Shown: in pieces, positions 1-10,690 of the stretch
Layout: each line of letters opens with the position of its first letter
Numbering within the stretch: position 1 is the first letter of the stretch
DNA from: Amylostereum areolatum
Lineage: Eukaryota; Basidiomycota; Agaricomycetes; Russulales; Stereaceae
NCBI GenBank assembly: GCA_012932865.1
Contig: SAXG01000021.1
Coordinates: forward strand, 1-64,000
DNA: 64,000 nucleotides
Direction: 5' to 3'
The notes under the pieces: model-generated
What the model saw: only the letters and a program-made list of their open reading frames with translations
Told to the model about the DNA's origin: nothing
Database searches by the model: none
Position numbers and translations under genes: made by a program

Positions 1-3000
1 CAGGACCGGGTTCGATCGCGAAACGCTTGTGTTGACGGGCTGGGTCGCGATGATAACCGGTCACCGCGCGCGACCGCGCGCAGAGCCCTGAGCGAGTCCA
101 AGGCGGTCGCTGGCGGCCTAACATCGTCGTAGACGACTCGGTGAGAGTGCACCAGCCATTAGTTGGCCCCCGGATGACGACCTTGAACAAGACCAAACAG
201 TCTGGGACGTCCGTAGGTGCAAGTCATCTTGGCGTCGATGATTTGATGGAGAAGATGCGTCGGACGAGTTTTTCCCCCCCCCCTTTTTCCTCCCCCCCAG
301 CCACGCTTCCCTTTATACAAGGTAGGTTTTTCAACCCGCCCACGGCCTGCCCAAGATTCCACTCGGAGTGTCCGGTGCGCTTCTAAGATTCACCTTCCCC
401 CCCTGATGACCCCCTTTGTCTTGTGCTGCTTGTTTGTTGTGGTGCCGACTCGAGAGCCCTACTGCTGACCGTGTCCTGCGCACGACCACATACTTGGTTA
501 TTTTCATGGATTGCATTTTCGCGCGGCACTGTCCTGTCAGACCCCCTTGAGCATCGCGCCCGTGTTCGTTTTTTCCGATCCTTAATCACCTAGGCCCCGC
601 CCGCATGTTCGCTGTGCTACCTGTAGTTCTTTTTCACAGTCCAAAGGCATGGTTCTCGCCGCTCCGGCGGCATCCTCACGATACCAGCTCTCCTCGTTTC
701 TCCGCGCGCTACGCGTTGTGCGCTTTCGGACTTGGCTGCAGTCGGCAATGGGGGCCTGATTTTTGCAGATGTAGTAGTTCCCAAGACAATGCGTCTTTAG
801 TCTCTATGCCGCAGTTTTTAGATCTTGGGATGCACCATATCACGTTTTTTTTTGCCCGCTCCCTGCGGACGAGTAGGCTTTCTCGAATGCCCAGCAGGCG
901 GCTGCCTCAACAGGTTCGAGCCCGCGGCCCCCCCTTTTGGTCTACCTTGTCACAGCTGCCGGTCCTACCCCTCCCTCGCGAGTCGCGTCCTTCCGAAAAA
1001 GTTAGTTTATTGGAGCCCGCTTACCCACCCCCTTCCACCGACCTCGTTTCACATATTTTTTTTCCACCCCGTGAGGCCCGCAACTCGCCGACTCCGCGCC
1101 ATGGGGAACAAAGTTACGACAACCGAGGTCTCTTGCCACCCTACTATGACCTTGCATTGTCCAGGACGCTGGATCGGAATTTTTTTTTTTTTTTTTTTTT
1201 TCCCCCTCCTTTGTTGGTAGCGTGATGATGGTGATGAACTGTGAGCCACCCCAAATTTTCGACGCTTGCTTTCTCCACCCGTCAAGCCATCTGCTGACAA
1301 AGCCATATGCCTCGCATCCCTCTGTCTCCCAAATTTAACAAATGTCCCCTCCTGAGTGCAATAACCCAACGAGAACGATCTTGAGGATAAGGAAACGGAG
1401 GGTTAGGAGGCTCGGCCGGCATGCATTTCGCTAGACGGGACCCACCAAAGCGTCCCCCCGAAATATTTTTGGGGATCCCTCCTCCGCCGAGAATACGCGA
1501 CACGACGCCCGCGGGCGGTGAGAACCAATGCACTGATGATTACACCGATGTTACATCCTACCAGGACATAGCCCCAGCGCCAGACGTTGATTTTTGATCT
1601 AACACAAACCACCACCCATACCATTTTTTATGACCCCCTCCCACATACATAAACTCACCCACCCTAACCAGACACCCGCAGCCGCCGACGCCCACAATCC
1701 CCCCCACGATCGCAGCGAAAAATCCACTTCCCTCCAGAAGCGCACTCTACAATACTCACGCCATCACGGGATAGTGTTCCCTGAACAGGGGAGAGGGCAG
1801 CTTCACGCCACACCACACGCCCGCCAAAAAAAAGGGCAGACTTCAACGAAACGAATTACGCACCCGTATTCGTGAAGGGCTTCGAGCGGGCCCGCGCTTT
1901 TTCTCGTCCCGAGCAGTACACATCACATCGACCGCTTTTTTTGTCGAAGAACCCCGAGTACCCGCTGCGCGTCCCCACACCGTCCACCCTACATTACTCA
2001 GCACACACTCCTAATACCGGCCCCACAGAAAATAAATATTATGATGCAGCGCAATGAAATGGAACTCACACCACCCCACACTTCCCAGGTTCTCGTCCAC
2101 CCATCCTTGTCCCGTCTCGCGCACTGTCCCCCACCCACTGTAGTTAGTTTTTCTCTCTTGCTTGACGACCCGACAATCGACATTTTTTTGTTACCTATTG
2201 CTCGCCCACGTACCACCCGATCTATGCGATGTTGGGGTGCATTGGCTGGCAATTGGGTCTTTATTCGGTGTAACCGACGCCCTTTTTAGTTTTAGGTTAT
2301 GGTGTTAGCGGTCCACCTGATTCGTCAGATGCAGCCCCCAGCAACAGTGCCCTTCAACCTCCTCGCAAGCGACACGGCCCACCATACGCGCCCGGTCCCA
2401 GTGTATGAATGACTTTCTTACAACCAAGGATTGTCAAGTTTTGTGTATGCTTCCCCCTTTTTTCTCTTCCCCCCCCCCCCCTTGTGCTTTTTTTTTTCTT
2501 CATATTGTTTGTATCAAGCTTTCCTCCGGCCATGACGCAATTGGCCCCCACCGACCACCGTTTGGTCCCTTGATGTGCCAGAAGCATCACCCCAACGCCA
2601 TGGCCAACGGAGCTTCTGAGCTCCGGCCCAATCACGCCAGGATCCTGTATTTTATTTTTACCAACAGCATTGTATTGTGTCTCCACGTCCGAATCAACGA
2701 GGTGACACGATAATGCAGAACCCAACCAACCAGCAAGCTCGAACGGAGTTCATAGATGGTACGTGCATACGTATCAATCATGTGATAGTAAGGCTTTACT
2801 GATCCTTTTGTTATCACCTATCACAGGTGATATTCCTCATCGACATTGCATATGTCGCAGGCCTACTCGGCCCTCGGCGACTTGCTTCCTACGCCCCCAA
2901 GGACTCCAGCTCTGAACCTCAAGGAACAGAACAACCACATCTGCTATCGAAATGGCAGATTGCCAAGAGAGCCCGACACGAGCGAGAGCATTTGGGACCG

Positions 3001-3030
3001 TACAAACCCCTCTACTGTAGGCGGCTGTAG
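1..3030. other. gene-poor region with homopolymer tracts
   Basis: No open frame here looks coding: the longest (605-1225, plus) is a low-complexity translation that ends in a run of Phe produced by a T-tract. The stretch has many pyrimidine runs, including 22 consecutive T at 1180-1201 and C-runs near 276-298 and 2469-2480. I see no tRNA, rRNA or conserved protein. It could contain promoter or untranslated sequence of a gene lying left of the window. Confidence 0.5.
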
Positions 3031-3080
3031 TTTGGCAACTCGCAACCGGTGTCACATGACCGTGGGAGCGGGTAGAGGAG

Positions 3081-3127
3081 GGCAACCCGGCCTCGGGGAG
3101 GGGGACATCACCTTAGGCAACGCAACC
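3081..3127 (+). repeat. dispersed GC-rich repeat module, copy 1
   Basis: A module of about 47 bp reads GCAAC, then CCTCGGGGA, GGGGAC, TTAGGCAAC and GCAACC. It recurs in the same orientation at 3921-3970 with a few substitutions and small indels. The MITE-like element lies between the two copies. The role is unknown; it may be part of an older transposon remnant. Confidence 0.5.
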
Positions 3128-3279
3128 TTTGTGAGTGAGCTCTCCCAAAGGGCCAAAGCTGTCCTATGTAGCGTCGGTGTCATCCTCACGTTTGGCCATA
3201 CACTGTACACGAATCTGTATATGAATACAGGTTTTGTGCACACTGACCACTTATTTGTCACTGAGTGCTGATTAGCTCA

Positions 3280-3773
3280 GGACCCCTGAAATTCCCATAA
3301 ATGATTCATCTCGGACCACCGAAATTTGGGCCTTATGGGAACCTATGTATGGTACCTCCACCGAAAATGGGCCCCGTAGGGCCGACATGTTGAGCTAAGA
3401 ACCACTGAAAAGGAACCCGCCGTCCGAAGTCCCATCTTCACCACCGAAAATGGTAAGCATCTGAACACGCCGAGGATCTGTCAGTTCCAATCACAAGTAT
3501 TTTGCATATTTTGCTTCCCATGGTCTATGGAAGCAAACTAGGCATGTTATAGCAAGTTGTGCATAAAATGAGAGTTCTGCTCGGAAACCTCGACGCCGAA
3601 GGCGTGGGAAATTAGACTATTTTTAGATATGTATAGTCTAAGAACCACTGAAAACGGCTGCTTGAAAAAATCTATCATGTAAATCACCGAAAATGGCCCA
3701 AATTCTGTCCAGCCGACCACCGAAAACAGGTCACCCTGGGATGAATGCTCTATAGGGAATTTCAGGGGTCCTA
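3280..3773. mobile_element. MITE-like non-autonomous element
   Basis: The ends are a perfect 17-bp inverted repeat: GGACCCCTGAAATTCCC at 3280-3296 and its complement at 3755-3771. Imperfect complementarity continues inward for about 20 bp. The direct repeat TAGCTCA sits at 3273-3279 and 3774-3780 and could be a target-site duplication of 7 (or an imperfect 8) bp, as left by hAT-type transposases. No ORF fits inside. The interior holds seven same-orientation copies of an ACCACYGAAAA-like motif, at 3315, 3357, 3401, 3440, 3644, 3683 and 3716. The superfamily assignment is inference; the inverted ends and the internal repeats are seen directly. Confidence 0.65.
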
Positions 3774-3920
3774 TAGCTCATGAGTGGCAGCGCTGCGGCG
3801 GTTTAGAAAACAAAATACAATATGAGCGAACCCATGTCGATTTCGTACTTGGTGCCGCGGTGAGTATTCTTGAGGGTTTTTGACCTTTTTTTTGCGAAAA
3901 TTAAGCATGGGTAAGCGGAA

Positions 3921-3999
3921 AGCAACTCAGCCTCGGGGACGGGGACCCCGCAAATTAGGCAACCGCAACCGACCCCCGGGGACAGGGGACGTTGCCTAA
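3921..3999 (+). repeat. dispersed GC-rich repeat module, copy 2, with hairpin
   Basis: 3921-3970 is the second copy of the module at 3081-3127. It is followed by an inverted partner: TTAGGCAAC near 3955 pairs with GTTGCCTAA near 3990, enclosing a GC-rich loop with CCCCCGGGG. This could fold as a hairpin or be one end of a decayed element. Confidence 0.45.
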
Positions 4000-4116
4000 C
4001 GTCGGCCGCGTACAGTAGGATCCCGGCTACGTTTCCCTACTATCGGACTGCGAGTTGAATCTTCTACACTTCATGCTTAGTACTTAGTTATGCTTATTTG
4101 TTGCTATTTGATACAA

Positions 4117-6065
4117 TCACCACAGCCTTGCTACTTGAATGAGTGCAATGCACGGGTCTATGCTATAATACAAGTTCTCTGAGGTAACCTGTTGGTCGAC
4201 GGCATGAACCACGAAATTATATCTTTCTCCTCGAACGGACTTTAGCGGCCCCATGAAGGCCATTTCTTCAGGTACCTCTTGTAGCTTTTGTATGATGTCC
4301 TCGAGCACAGCGACATCCTCATTGCGGGGAAGCGGAAAGCCCTCACTGGCCATGCACCTGAGGAATGAGGCCAAATCGTGGACCTCCGGCACAGGCATGG
4401 ACGGTTGAGCTTCCTCTCATCAGCTTTGGCTTCTTCCGTATCGGTTCGGGGAGGCCTACTCTCGTCGGCAGTAGGCCCTTCGGTGGGGCGGGACGCCACC
4501 GAACGAAACAAACCCGTTCTTGGCACCGCGTGCATCCAGGAGCGCTGGAAACAGAAGCCCACCCAACGCGCTCCGTGGAGTACTGAGGTATTTTGCAACA
4601 GTGCGTTCGCGCCATGACTGACCCTCATCAAAACAGATGCCCGAGAACGCGACCTGGGAACATGTCCTGACGACAGTGGGGACGACATCATCGCCATTCG
4701 GTTGTTGGGGGATCATGGGACGAAGGAAGACGGTGAGTGGCGCGACGATACGTGTAGGTGAAATAAGGAAGAGCGGCTGTGGGGGAATTGATCCAAGCCG
4801 AAGAAGGTAAAAGCCGGCGTGAGGGACAGTAATCCATATCGTCTACTAGAGGGGTGGGAGAAAGCGGGGTGAATGAGGGCCTCCATGTGATAGAGTAGGG
4901 CAGGAGACGATTCGACGAGGTGATATACTTCGCCGCTCGTAATAGGGCATCCAAGGAGCCATAGCTTTTGAAGCTTTGGCGCGGCGGTAAGGATACACCG
5001 CACGGCGTCGATTGTGAGGGAGGGGTTGTTGGAGAGATTAATGGATTGGAGATCGTGCGACAACGCAGGAATAAGCTGCATGACTTGCTCCGGGGACAAA
5101 GAGAATCCAGAGATATCCACCACGTTCGTCTCCTGTTCCGCAAGGATGACCTTCTTGAGGAGACGGATCGCAGCATCCGACATAGCGTTCGACCGAAGGA
5201 TAGTTTTGATCGCCAAAACTTTATCTGGCATCCAAAGCATCTCCTGCTCCTCTACCTCTGCTGTGTCACCACTCTCCAGGGCGAAGAAGATGGCCTTTTC
5301 CAAGGCCATATCTGCGAAGGAAGGAATTTCGAGATGGTCGATTGCTGCCGCCTGCTCATGGCCGTCCGCGAGTTTCTCTGCTTCTCTGGCAGCTTTGGAG
5401 GGACGGTACTCGTCGGGCCACGCCTCTGCCAACATCTCATACGTAATCATGGGCACATCTGCAAGCGAGTCGATCGCGCGCTCGACTTCCTTCCGAGGGC
5501 TGTCATTGGGGTAGTATCCACGAACATATTGCTCTGCTGACAGGGGCCGTTCGCCAATCATGTTGAAGCAGTATGCAGGCTTGGAGGGGTAGGTAACATC
5601 GATGATCGTTATTCCATCGTTGTTGTCTATCGCGAATACGTGAATGAGAGGTCACAGGAGAGCGTGCAAGGAAGGCTCACCACCGCCGCCACTCTCCATC
5701 GATGCAGACAGGACATCGTTGGTGAAGAAAGTGCCGGAGAAATAAGGCTCTTCGGCGTCGAGGTCGACGCACCAGCTGGTGGTCAGGAGATATAAGAGGT
5801 AGGGGCATGGGATGTCTGGTATCAATGGGTCTTCATCGCCACAGCTGCCATATTTGCCTTGGATCGCGTCGAGTTCGGCGGCAGCGATCTTTGCATTGTC
5901 TTTTTGGGAGACCAGTGAGATAAAACGGCGCGCAGCTTTGAGGGGGAGAGTGCCATAGCACCATTGATGATGGAGTGCGGCAACGCATCGATAGTTGGGT
6001 TTTGTGTCGGCATCGCCGTGGGGACGAACGCGAGCAATGAGGAAGATTTGGTGTCTCTGGCCCAT
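4117..6065 (-). CDS. uncharacterised protein with leucine-rich-like middle region
   Basis: Exon 1 runs 6065-5681 from ATG and begins MGQRHQIFLIARVRPHG. A 54-bp intron (5680-5627, GTGAGC...ATAG) joins in frame to exon 2, giving GGG-DNNDGITIIDVTYPS. Exon 2 continues to about 4850 and contains a leucine-rich-like stretch (NVVDISGF, LQSINLSNNPSLT, KLQKLWLLGCPI). At least two further exons follow: one around 4716-4480 (starting MIPQQPNGDD) and a terminal one ending at the stop at 4117 (SIDPCIALIQVARLW). The borders of the last introns are not resolved. I do not recognise a catalytic domain; the repeats suggest a protein-binding role. The gene is divergent from the RAD10 homologue 240 bp away. I am confident it is a gene but not of its function. 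Confidence 0.7.
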
Positions 6066-6304
6066 GGTAAACGGCGGAGATGGGGGAGGAACGATGTGGC
6101 GGCGAGAAGCAAGAAGGAGATTGCATTTTGGCAGTCAAAGCGCGATTTTATAAGGCAGTCTGGTTGAATGCAGTGATGGAGAGAACAATGGAATAATATG
6201 ATCACGGTCACGTGCCCGTGTCAGTGACGTCGCCGGGGACGGCCGAGCCAGGCCGTCCAACTTGAAGTCACTGGCAACTGCAGCTAACTGCAGCCTGTCC
6301 TCGA

Positions 6305-7649
6305 ATGGCCTCTACATCCGGTCCAAGTAAACCGAAACCCCCCGTCGTACAGTCTGGGACCGGAAACAACATCATCGTAAATCCAACCCAGGTGCGCTTC
6401 GTCGTCCCCTCCTTTTTCGCACGCTCATATTCCCCTAGAGGCTGAACCCAGTCCTCGAATGCATTCGCAACGTCGGGAAAGAATTCGGCGAGATCGTTGC
6501 AGACTATCAAGTTGGAAGGACAACGGGTGTGCTCTACCTCAGGTGAGGTATCACCCGCCGCTCCAGCAGCTCTTCCTTGACAGATTCAAGCTTGCGATAT
6601 CATCGACTCCATCCAGAATATATCCACGGGCGCATTGAAAAGCTGGGGCGCTCATACAACTTGCGCGTCCTGCTTATCATGTGTGATGTCGTACGTCGTG
6701 CATTCCCCCCTCTTTGCCATCATTCTGCTACATCGTGTTCCATGGTAGAGCGAGCATCAAGATCTCATAAGAGAGCTTACGAAGGTAGGGCAGGCCCACT
6801 GTGAGATTCCCTCACGCTGAACACCACACCCTCTTTCACAGACATGTCTAATCAACGAGATCACGGTTATTGTTGCTTGGTCGTATGCCAGTTCTCTCGT
6901 CCTTGCTTTGAATTTACTCACGAAGCACAGCGCTGAAGAAGCTGGCCAGTACCTCGGCACGTTCAAACGTTTCGAGCACAAACCTCCAAACCTCATCCGC
7001 GAACGCGTAGAGCGCGAACCCGGTGCAATAATGCGCGCCGCCCTCACCGGCATTAGCAAAGTCAACAAGACCGACGTCGAGACCTTGCGAACCTCTTTCG
7101 GCGTGCGTGACCTCTCGCATCCTAAGTTATGACTCCTCTGACTTTACGATTCAGAGTTTCGCACAGATAGCGCGTGCTTCATCTGACCAACTGTCTCAGC
7201 TTCCAGGCTTCGGTCCCAAGAAAGTTGCTCGCATGAAAGATGCATTCGAACGTCCTTTCCGGAACGGCGCAACCAGCGCCCTCCGGCCCAGTCAAACGGC
7301 TTCAACCTCAAACAACCCCAATCCGAATGGGAAAGAGAGGGATGCGCCGTCACCTTTGCCGCCCTTGCTGAAGGACAAGGGGAAGGGGAAGGCCACGGCC
7401 GCTATTGATGCAGAGGAATTATCATCACCTTCACCCCCACGGCTGCCGCATACCGACGCACAAAGTCCCGTGTGGGACATAGAACTGGACCTCAACTCGC
7501 CTTCGCCACCCCCGCCAGGGCGTTCTGAATCTACCGCCAAGAAACGCGATCGAGAACCAAGTCCGCTGTGGGACATTGAACTTGACCTTAACCCTGACGA
7601 CATCGACTTGGAGACCGAGAGAGAAGGCAAGAGACGTAAAGGCTCATGA
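6305..7649 (+). CDS. rad10: ERCC1/RAD10 DNA repair endonuclease subunit
   Basis: Seven exons join cleanly: 6305-6391, 6439-6542, 6591-6690, 6749-6784, 6842-6882, 6931-7102 and 7155-7649 (344 aa). ERCC1-family landmarks are read in order: [82 protein letters not shown] (central domain, about residues 20-170), then the helix-hairpin-helix [15 protein letters not shown] (about 195-210). In the family this subunit has no nuclease activity itself; it pairs with XPF/RAD1 to cut 5' of lesions in nucleotide excision repair and in recombination. The last 100 residues are a Ser/Pro/Asp-rich tail with a repeated WDIELDLN motif. ATG 6305 is chosen because it precedes the conserved start with no in-frame alternative. 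No frame break was found. Confidence 0.95.
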
Positions 7650-7926
7650 CGGCAGACGACAAACATCATTTGATGGAAGACGATTGCATAGTCTAGATAT
7701 TATACTACAAAAAAGTAATAAAGGATATATACATTTGTAAATGAGAACACCGATCTGCGTGTGGTAAGTCCAAGAACGACAGTGATCCGTACGAGCTCAG
7801 GGTACAACGAATAAGGTGGATGTGAGGAATGTCCCAGCCTCCCCAACACGAAGCCGAAGAAATACAGAGGGGTAGATGTAGGTCAAGTATAAAGATGCAT
7901 ACGGTCTTGTTTTTCTGGTGTTACAA

Positions 7927-10012
7927 TCATGACACGATGCGCTGTAGAGCAATGCAGTATGGGGGTGGCGAGTCCTCCACCATCGCTGCAATCTGTAAGT
8001 CCTCTGGCTTCTTCACGCAGCCCCATTGCGCCTCGTGATCGAGGAAGATGTTGCCCAGACGGTTTGGAACGACTGGAAGGGGCTGGGGCTGAGGAAGCGG
8101 GCGTCCCCGGGGTAACTGAGGAAGAGGACGAATTCGTGTGGGCGAGATTGGAGACGATCCAAAAAGGAGGAGCGGTGGAATGGGGGATGGGTTGGAAGAT
8201 GAGTGGTCGAGGTGACTCTTGAGGTTCCGTGAATATGGAGTCGAGGATTGCTCGTCTGCCATCGACCTCGCCGTACGAGGCGTCTGTACGAAGGCGGGTT
8301 TAAGAGTGCTCGGACTGGAAGGAACGGTGAGGTCCTGCGCCTCTGTCTCCTTATCGGACGCCATCCCAAAACTGCTAGATTTCGAATCGTCCCAGTAGGT
8401 GTAGCTCTGTTTTTGGTCGTAGTAACCTCCTGCGCAGAGGTCGACACTCTCCTTCGCAGATTTCCGAGACCTGAAGGAAAGAAGGATATTTCGCATGCTG
8501 TCGGAAGCGCTAGGGCTGGAGTACCACCCACTGGAGCCCATTCGCGGCTCTTCGGGGTCAAAAACAGGGTAGGGTCTTGGCATCGCTTCGTCCTCCTTTT
8601 CCCTTTTTGCTGCACGCCGTTTGGTACCCCTTTTCCAGAGTACGTAGACAAGCATGATGAATAGCAGACCGAGGATGATCGGAGGTGCCGTCAGGACGGC
8701 CAGTGAGCTGGTAGGAGTAGCAAGACCGTTAGCCATGCTAAACCGTTGGAAGGGCAGGACACAATTACTCACCGATGACCTGAGGGGGTTATAGACCGTC
8801 GACTGAACGCAAACACTGTCTCATCGCTGCATATAAAGGTGAGAGTGTATCCCTGTGAGTCAACCTGTACAACCTACCTTGCCCGAGTACGATATACATC
8901 GGCTCTGTCGATGATGAGGGACGTCCCTACGGGAGCTGGATCCCCAGGAGCTCCAGGGAAATTGCGATCCACATAGAAGTCCAAACAATGCCGGCCAGGA
9001 TCGATATTTGAAGAAAAATAGAGCAATTCCGATGAGCTCAAACGTGAGGTGTACTTCTGAGGGGCGTATACTGTTTCGGCAGCACCGTCCAAAACGAAAG
9101 CGAAAGGTACCAGGGGGTGCGACGTTCCGTATAGCGCGACGGCTTCACCTTGAAACAAAAGTCCATATCAATGAATGGCGCCCAGTGACTATAGGGATAT
9201 GTACCCTAGTAGGAAAGTGTGTGAGTATTAAGCGTAGTCTTTGACAGGCACCAAGGCGTACTATGAAACAGTATCTCCCCGCGGCATACATGGACCTGAA
9301 GCCAACTACACTCCTGTCCAGGGAGTTCTGAGCCAAGGAACGTCAGGCCGCATGGGATGAAAACTCACCTGACAGTTGGATTGGTTACGACAGCCACCGA
9401 CTCCATGCGGCTGCGTTCAAAGGTTTCTACGTAAGTATCATCACCACCAATGGATGTCTCGAAGTCGATCTGGACAGAGGGTCAGATGGTAATAACTTAA
9501 GACGAGTGTAGGCGACAAGCACTAACGTAGTCAACGGTCAGCGATGGGTCCTGGATCGCCAGCTCGAGGTTATGGATAGTAGAATCCAGACCCGACGCGC
9601 CGAAGACTAGTTTCCTACGAGAGGGATTGTAGGTATTGAGTTCGTCCGTCAGGGTCGTGGTTGTATTGTAGTCCAGAATGCTATAACTTGAAGCATGCGG
9701 TGACATTGGTTCAGACCTAGCCGTGCCTCCATATGCCCTGTAAACAGGAGCGGGCGCAGGGGCTGAGCGATCGTTGTCGAGGATCGTCTGGGAGCACGTA
9801 CCAGACACCCGTCCCGTTGAACACAAAAGATATCTCCTGAGTAAGTTCCACAATGCCCGTCGAAGGCTTGAAGAATACGCCGTATCAGAACTGAATGTAC
9901 GACAGAGCAGAGCAAACAAACGCACCTGGTGGGATTCCAGCACGCCTTCGCTTTTCGCCCAGAAGTGGCGAACCAACGGACTTGAGATGGAGACGGTCAG
10001 ATTGAAACGCAT
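7927..10012 (-). CDS. two-domain single-pass membrane protein
   Basis: The start is ATG 10012 (MRFNLTVSISSPLVRHFW). An intron (from about 9925, GTGCGT...TTCAAG) then joins in phase to PSTGIVELTQEISFVFNGTG. The ectodomain has two jelly-roll-like halves: the first ends with STIHNLELAIQDPSLTVDYV, and the second contains FQGEAVALYGT and DPGRHCLDFYVD (9158-8874). The last long exon carries one membrane helix (APPIILGLLFIMLVYVLW), a stop-transfer KRGTKRRAAKR and a Ser/Pro-rich cytosolic tail with PPLPQ-like motifs. This layout is common among Agaricomycete proteins of unknown function; carbohydrate binding is often suggested but not shown here. There is no classical signal peptide. Middle exon borders are approximate. 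Confidence 0.75.
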
Positions 10013-10690
10013 CCTGTCTCGGAGGGAGCCACTGCCACAAGTTGGAGGATGTTGGGTGGGCTCGGTTGCTCGTCACAAAGTCGGAGCTGCGTGGGTTTGC
10101 GCCATATATCAGGTTGGAGGTCATCGAAGAGAAGTTGTGATGAGATCCGTATGAAACTCCATTGAGTGGGAAGCATCAACGAATGGGTCATTGCGGCGAG
10201 CCCAACAGTGGAAGTCGACGTCTTCAAATGGCGCCGACGAATGCAAACCCGAAAGACGGAACGGTGACTGGATCATAGATCGTGATGTGAGCGCAAGCAA
10301 GAAGTCGCATGTGCGCTGCGCACTGGATAATAATCATGTTATGCACCGCCCAGAACAAGTACCGACGTTAAGATCTTCGAAGATCGGATGGCCTGGAGAG
10401 ATGGTGTTTGGCACATAGCACTGGACAAGAGCGTAGTGACACTGCAGGCTGCAGGGCTCGCGTGACGCGAAACATACTTTGAACCATTCACTTCGAGCGT
10501 TTCTGGCCCACAGGGTGGTTTATAGACCAATAAAGCGAGTAAAAAGTACAGATATACTAATGACGACTAGGAAAGCATAATGTGCGGTGCGATATTGTAA
10601 GGCAAGAAATACTGTACGTCAAACGACGATAATGTAGGCAATAAAGAAACGAACCGAGAGTGTTCAAAGCAACTAAAACACAATACAAGC
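10013..10690. other. intergenic stretch
   Basis: This lies between two minus-strand genes and is the presumed promoter of the membrane-protein gene. It contains only short, non-conserved frames. Nothing else was recognised. Confidence 0.5.

Noticed and set aside
1..40. GGGTTCGATC at the left end, like a tRNA T-loop
   Set aside because: The flanking bases do not pair as a T-stem and no anticodon or acceptor arm is visible within the window.
605..1225. 206-codon plus-strand frame
   Set aside because: Low-complexity translation ending in a Phe run from a T-tract; no conserved residues and a second overlapping open frame of similar quality.
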